DNA of 35,599 bases, from contig CAJWPG010000010.1 in NCBI GenBank assembly GCA_913045275.1, positions 1 to 35,599 of the forward strand, read 5' to 3'. The first letter of the stretch is position 1, and every line of letters starts with the position of its first letter. Both the position numbers and the translations under genes were made by a program. Origin of the DNA: an uncultured Pelagibacteraceae bacterium. GTDB lineage: Bacteria > Pseudomonadota > Alphaproteobacteria > Pelagibacterales > Pelagibacteraceae. The notes under the pieces were generated by a model. It had not been told where the DNA came from. It made no database searches and was given only the letters and a program-made list of their open reading frames with translations. This document shows positions 34,559-35,599 of the stretch, piece after piece.

Positions 34559-35580
34559 TGATTGATACAGATGTTTTAATTGTTGGAGCAGGACCAACTG
34601 GTTTATTTTGCGCACATCAATTGGGTATCATAGGACTTAAATGCGAAATAGTTGACAATCTAGATAAGTTAGGTGGTCAGTGTATTGAACTTTATCCAGA
34701 CAAACCCATTTATGATATACCTGCAATTCCAGAATGTACTGGAGAAGAACTTACAAATAATTTAATTGAACAAATAAAACCTTTTAAAACTAACTTTCAT
34801 TTAAGCGATAGAGTAGAAGAAGTAAAAAAAGAAAAAAATAAATGGTTAGTTAAAACCAACAAAGGAAAAGAATTTAAAGTATCAAGTATAATTATTGCTG
34901 GAGGAGTAGGATCTTTTGAACCAAGAAAATTTCCATTAAAAGAATGTGAAAAATTTGAAGAAAAATCAGTTTTATATTCAATAAAAGATAAAAACATTTT
35001 TTATAATAAAACAGTTTCAATATTCGGCGGCGGAGATTCAGCTTTAGATTGGGCGATTGAACTTTCTGCAATTTCAAAGGTCCAATTGATACATAGAAGA
35101 GATGAATTTAGAGGAGCCCAAGCTAGTGTTAATAAAGTTAAAGAATTAAACAAAGAAGGTAAAATTGAATTATTAACCAAATATCATTTAAGCTCAATTA
35201 ACGGTGATAAAAAAATTGAAAGTATTAACATCAAACATGATGATGGTGGTTCAAAAAATATAGAAACAGATTATCTGTTAGGTTTTTTTGGATTAATTAT
35301 GCAACTTGGCCCAATTGCTAATTGGAAATTAAATTTAGATAAAAAACATATACCAGTTAATACAGAAAATTTTGAAACAAACCAAAAAGGAATATTTGCA
35401 ATAGGCGATATATGTACATATACAGGTAAATTAAAATTAATTCTCTCAGGTTTTCATGAAGGTGCGCTTGCAGCTAGAGGTTGTTTTAAGTATGCAAAAC
35501 CTGATGAAAAATTAAGATTTGAATTTACTACTACTTCTAAAAGTGTTCATAGCAGATTAGGTATTAAAAAAGATGATTGA
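34558..35580 (+). CDS. Ferredoxin-NADP+ reductase, thioredoxin-reductase-like type
   Basis: This is a 340-residue two-dinucleotide-domain flavoprotein. The FAD-binding loop is G10-AGPT-G15, followed by GGQCIELYPDKPIYDIP. The NADPH site is FGGGDSALDWA with HRRDEFRG, and GIFAIGDICTY is the second FAD motif. The CxxC redox pair of true thioredoxin reductase is absent, and the C-terminal extension (TTSKSVHSRLG) fits the YumC-like ferredoxin-NADP+ reductases. Annotation as thioredoxin reductase would therefore be misleading. It is translationally coupled to the ferredoxin, and the pair lies beside proteorhodopsin as in other SAR11 genomes. Confidence 0.93.
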   Translation: MIDTDVLIVGAGPTGLFCAHQLGIIGLKCEIVDNLDKLGGQCIELYPDKPIYDIPAIPECTGEELTNNLIEQIKPFKTNFHLSDRVEEVKKEKNKWLVKTNKGKEFKVSSIIIAGGVGSFEPRKFPLKECEKFEEKSVLYSIKDKNIFYNKTVSIFGGGDSALDWAIELSAISKVQLIHRRDEFRGAQASVNKVKELNKEGKIELLTKYHLSSINGDKKIESINIKHDDGGSKNIETDYLLGFFGLIMQLGPIANWKLNLDKKHIPVNTENFETNQKGIFAIGDICTYTGKLKLILSGFHEGALAARGCFKYAKPDEKLRFEFTTTSKSVHSRLGIKKDD

Positions 35581-35599
35581 ACTATTAACTGCAGATACT
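35573..35599 (+). CDS. Start of the next gene (truncated by window edge)
   Basis: An ATG at 35573 overlaps the reductase stop by 8 nt and opens a frame (MIELLTADT) that runs to the window end. The coupling resembles that of other genes here. Nine residues are too few to assign a family. The start is vaguely like that of TerC-type membrane proteins, but this is a guess. Confidence 0.4.

Noticed and set aside
1..35599. tRNA genes, rRNA, CRISPR arrays, insertion sequences, prophage or toxin-antitoxin modules
   Set aside because: No cloverleaf, spaced direct repeats, transposase, integrase or toxin-like gene pair was seen on either strand.

Overview
The window is a very AT-rich stretch (about 25-30% G+C by eye), densely packed and free of mobile elements, of an alphaproteobacterium. 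It most resembles the SAR11 clade (Pelagibacterales). The evidence is the low G+C, the tiny or negative intergenic distances, alphaproteobacterial-looking FtsZ and LpxC proteins, and a proteorhodopsin-ferredoxin-ferredoxin reductase cluster typical of SAR11. The rhodopsin carries Gln at the spectral-tuning site, which suggests a blue-absorbing pump and an open-water marine habitat. The subclade cannot be told from the sequence alone.

Positions 1-104 hold the 3' end of RNase P RNA. Positions 186-18623 are one long rightward division and cell wall (dcw) cluster: mraZ, ftsZ, rsmH, ftsL, ftsI, a murE-murF fusion, mraY, murD, ftsW, murG, murC, murB, ddl, ftsQ, ftsA, lpxC. bamD and ligA follow. The genes overlap or lie within a few bases of each other, so most are probably co-transcribed and translationally coupled. 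Together they make UDP-MurNAc-pentapeptide and lipid II, build the septal peptidoglycan machine and set the first committed step of lipid A. Two departures from the usual order stand out: ftsZ sits second in the cluster instead of after ftsA, and murE and murF are one gene. A MraZ-type operator overlaps the cluster promoter. A strong hairpin spans the first codons of rsmH, just after ftsZ.

Positions 21511-33186 are mixed-strand housekeeping genes: aminopeptidase P and UvrD-type helicase (leftward), an AsmA-like envelope protein, fumarase C, a MazG-like pyrophosphohydrolase, YgfZ, a dihydroorotase-type amidohydrolase, a small exported protein of unknown function, an SMR-type membrane protein and propionyl-CoA synthetase. 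Convergent pairs meet with overlapping or nearly touching stop codons and no obvious terminators.

Positions 33187-35580 carry the light-related module. Proteorhodopsin has its own likely promoter and a GC-rich leader. An intrinsic terminator follows it, then a [2Fe-2S] ferredoxin with a possible leaderless promoter and a coupled thioredoxin-reductase-like ferredoxin-NADP+ reductase. A new reading frame begins at 35573 and runs off the edge. No tRNA, rRNA, CRISPR array, insertion sequence or wholly novel gene system was seen. The most interesting unexplained signals are regulatory: the ftsZ/rsmH hairpin, the proteorhodopsin leader and the terminator/promoter overlap before the ferredoxin.
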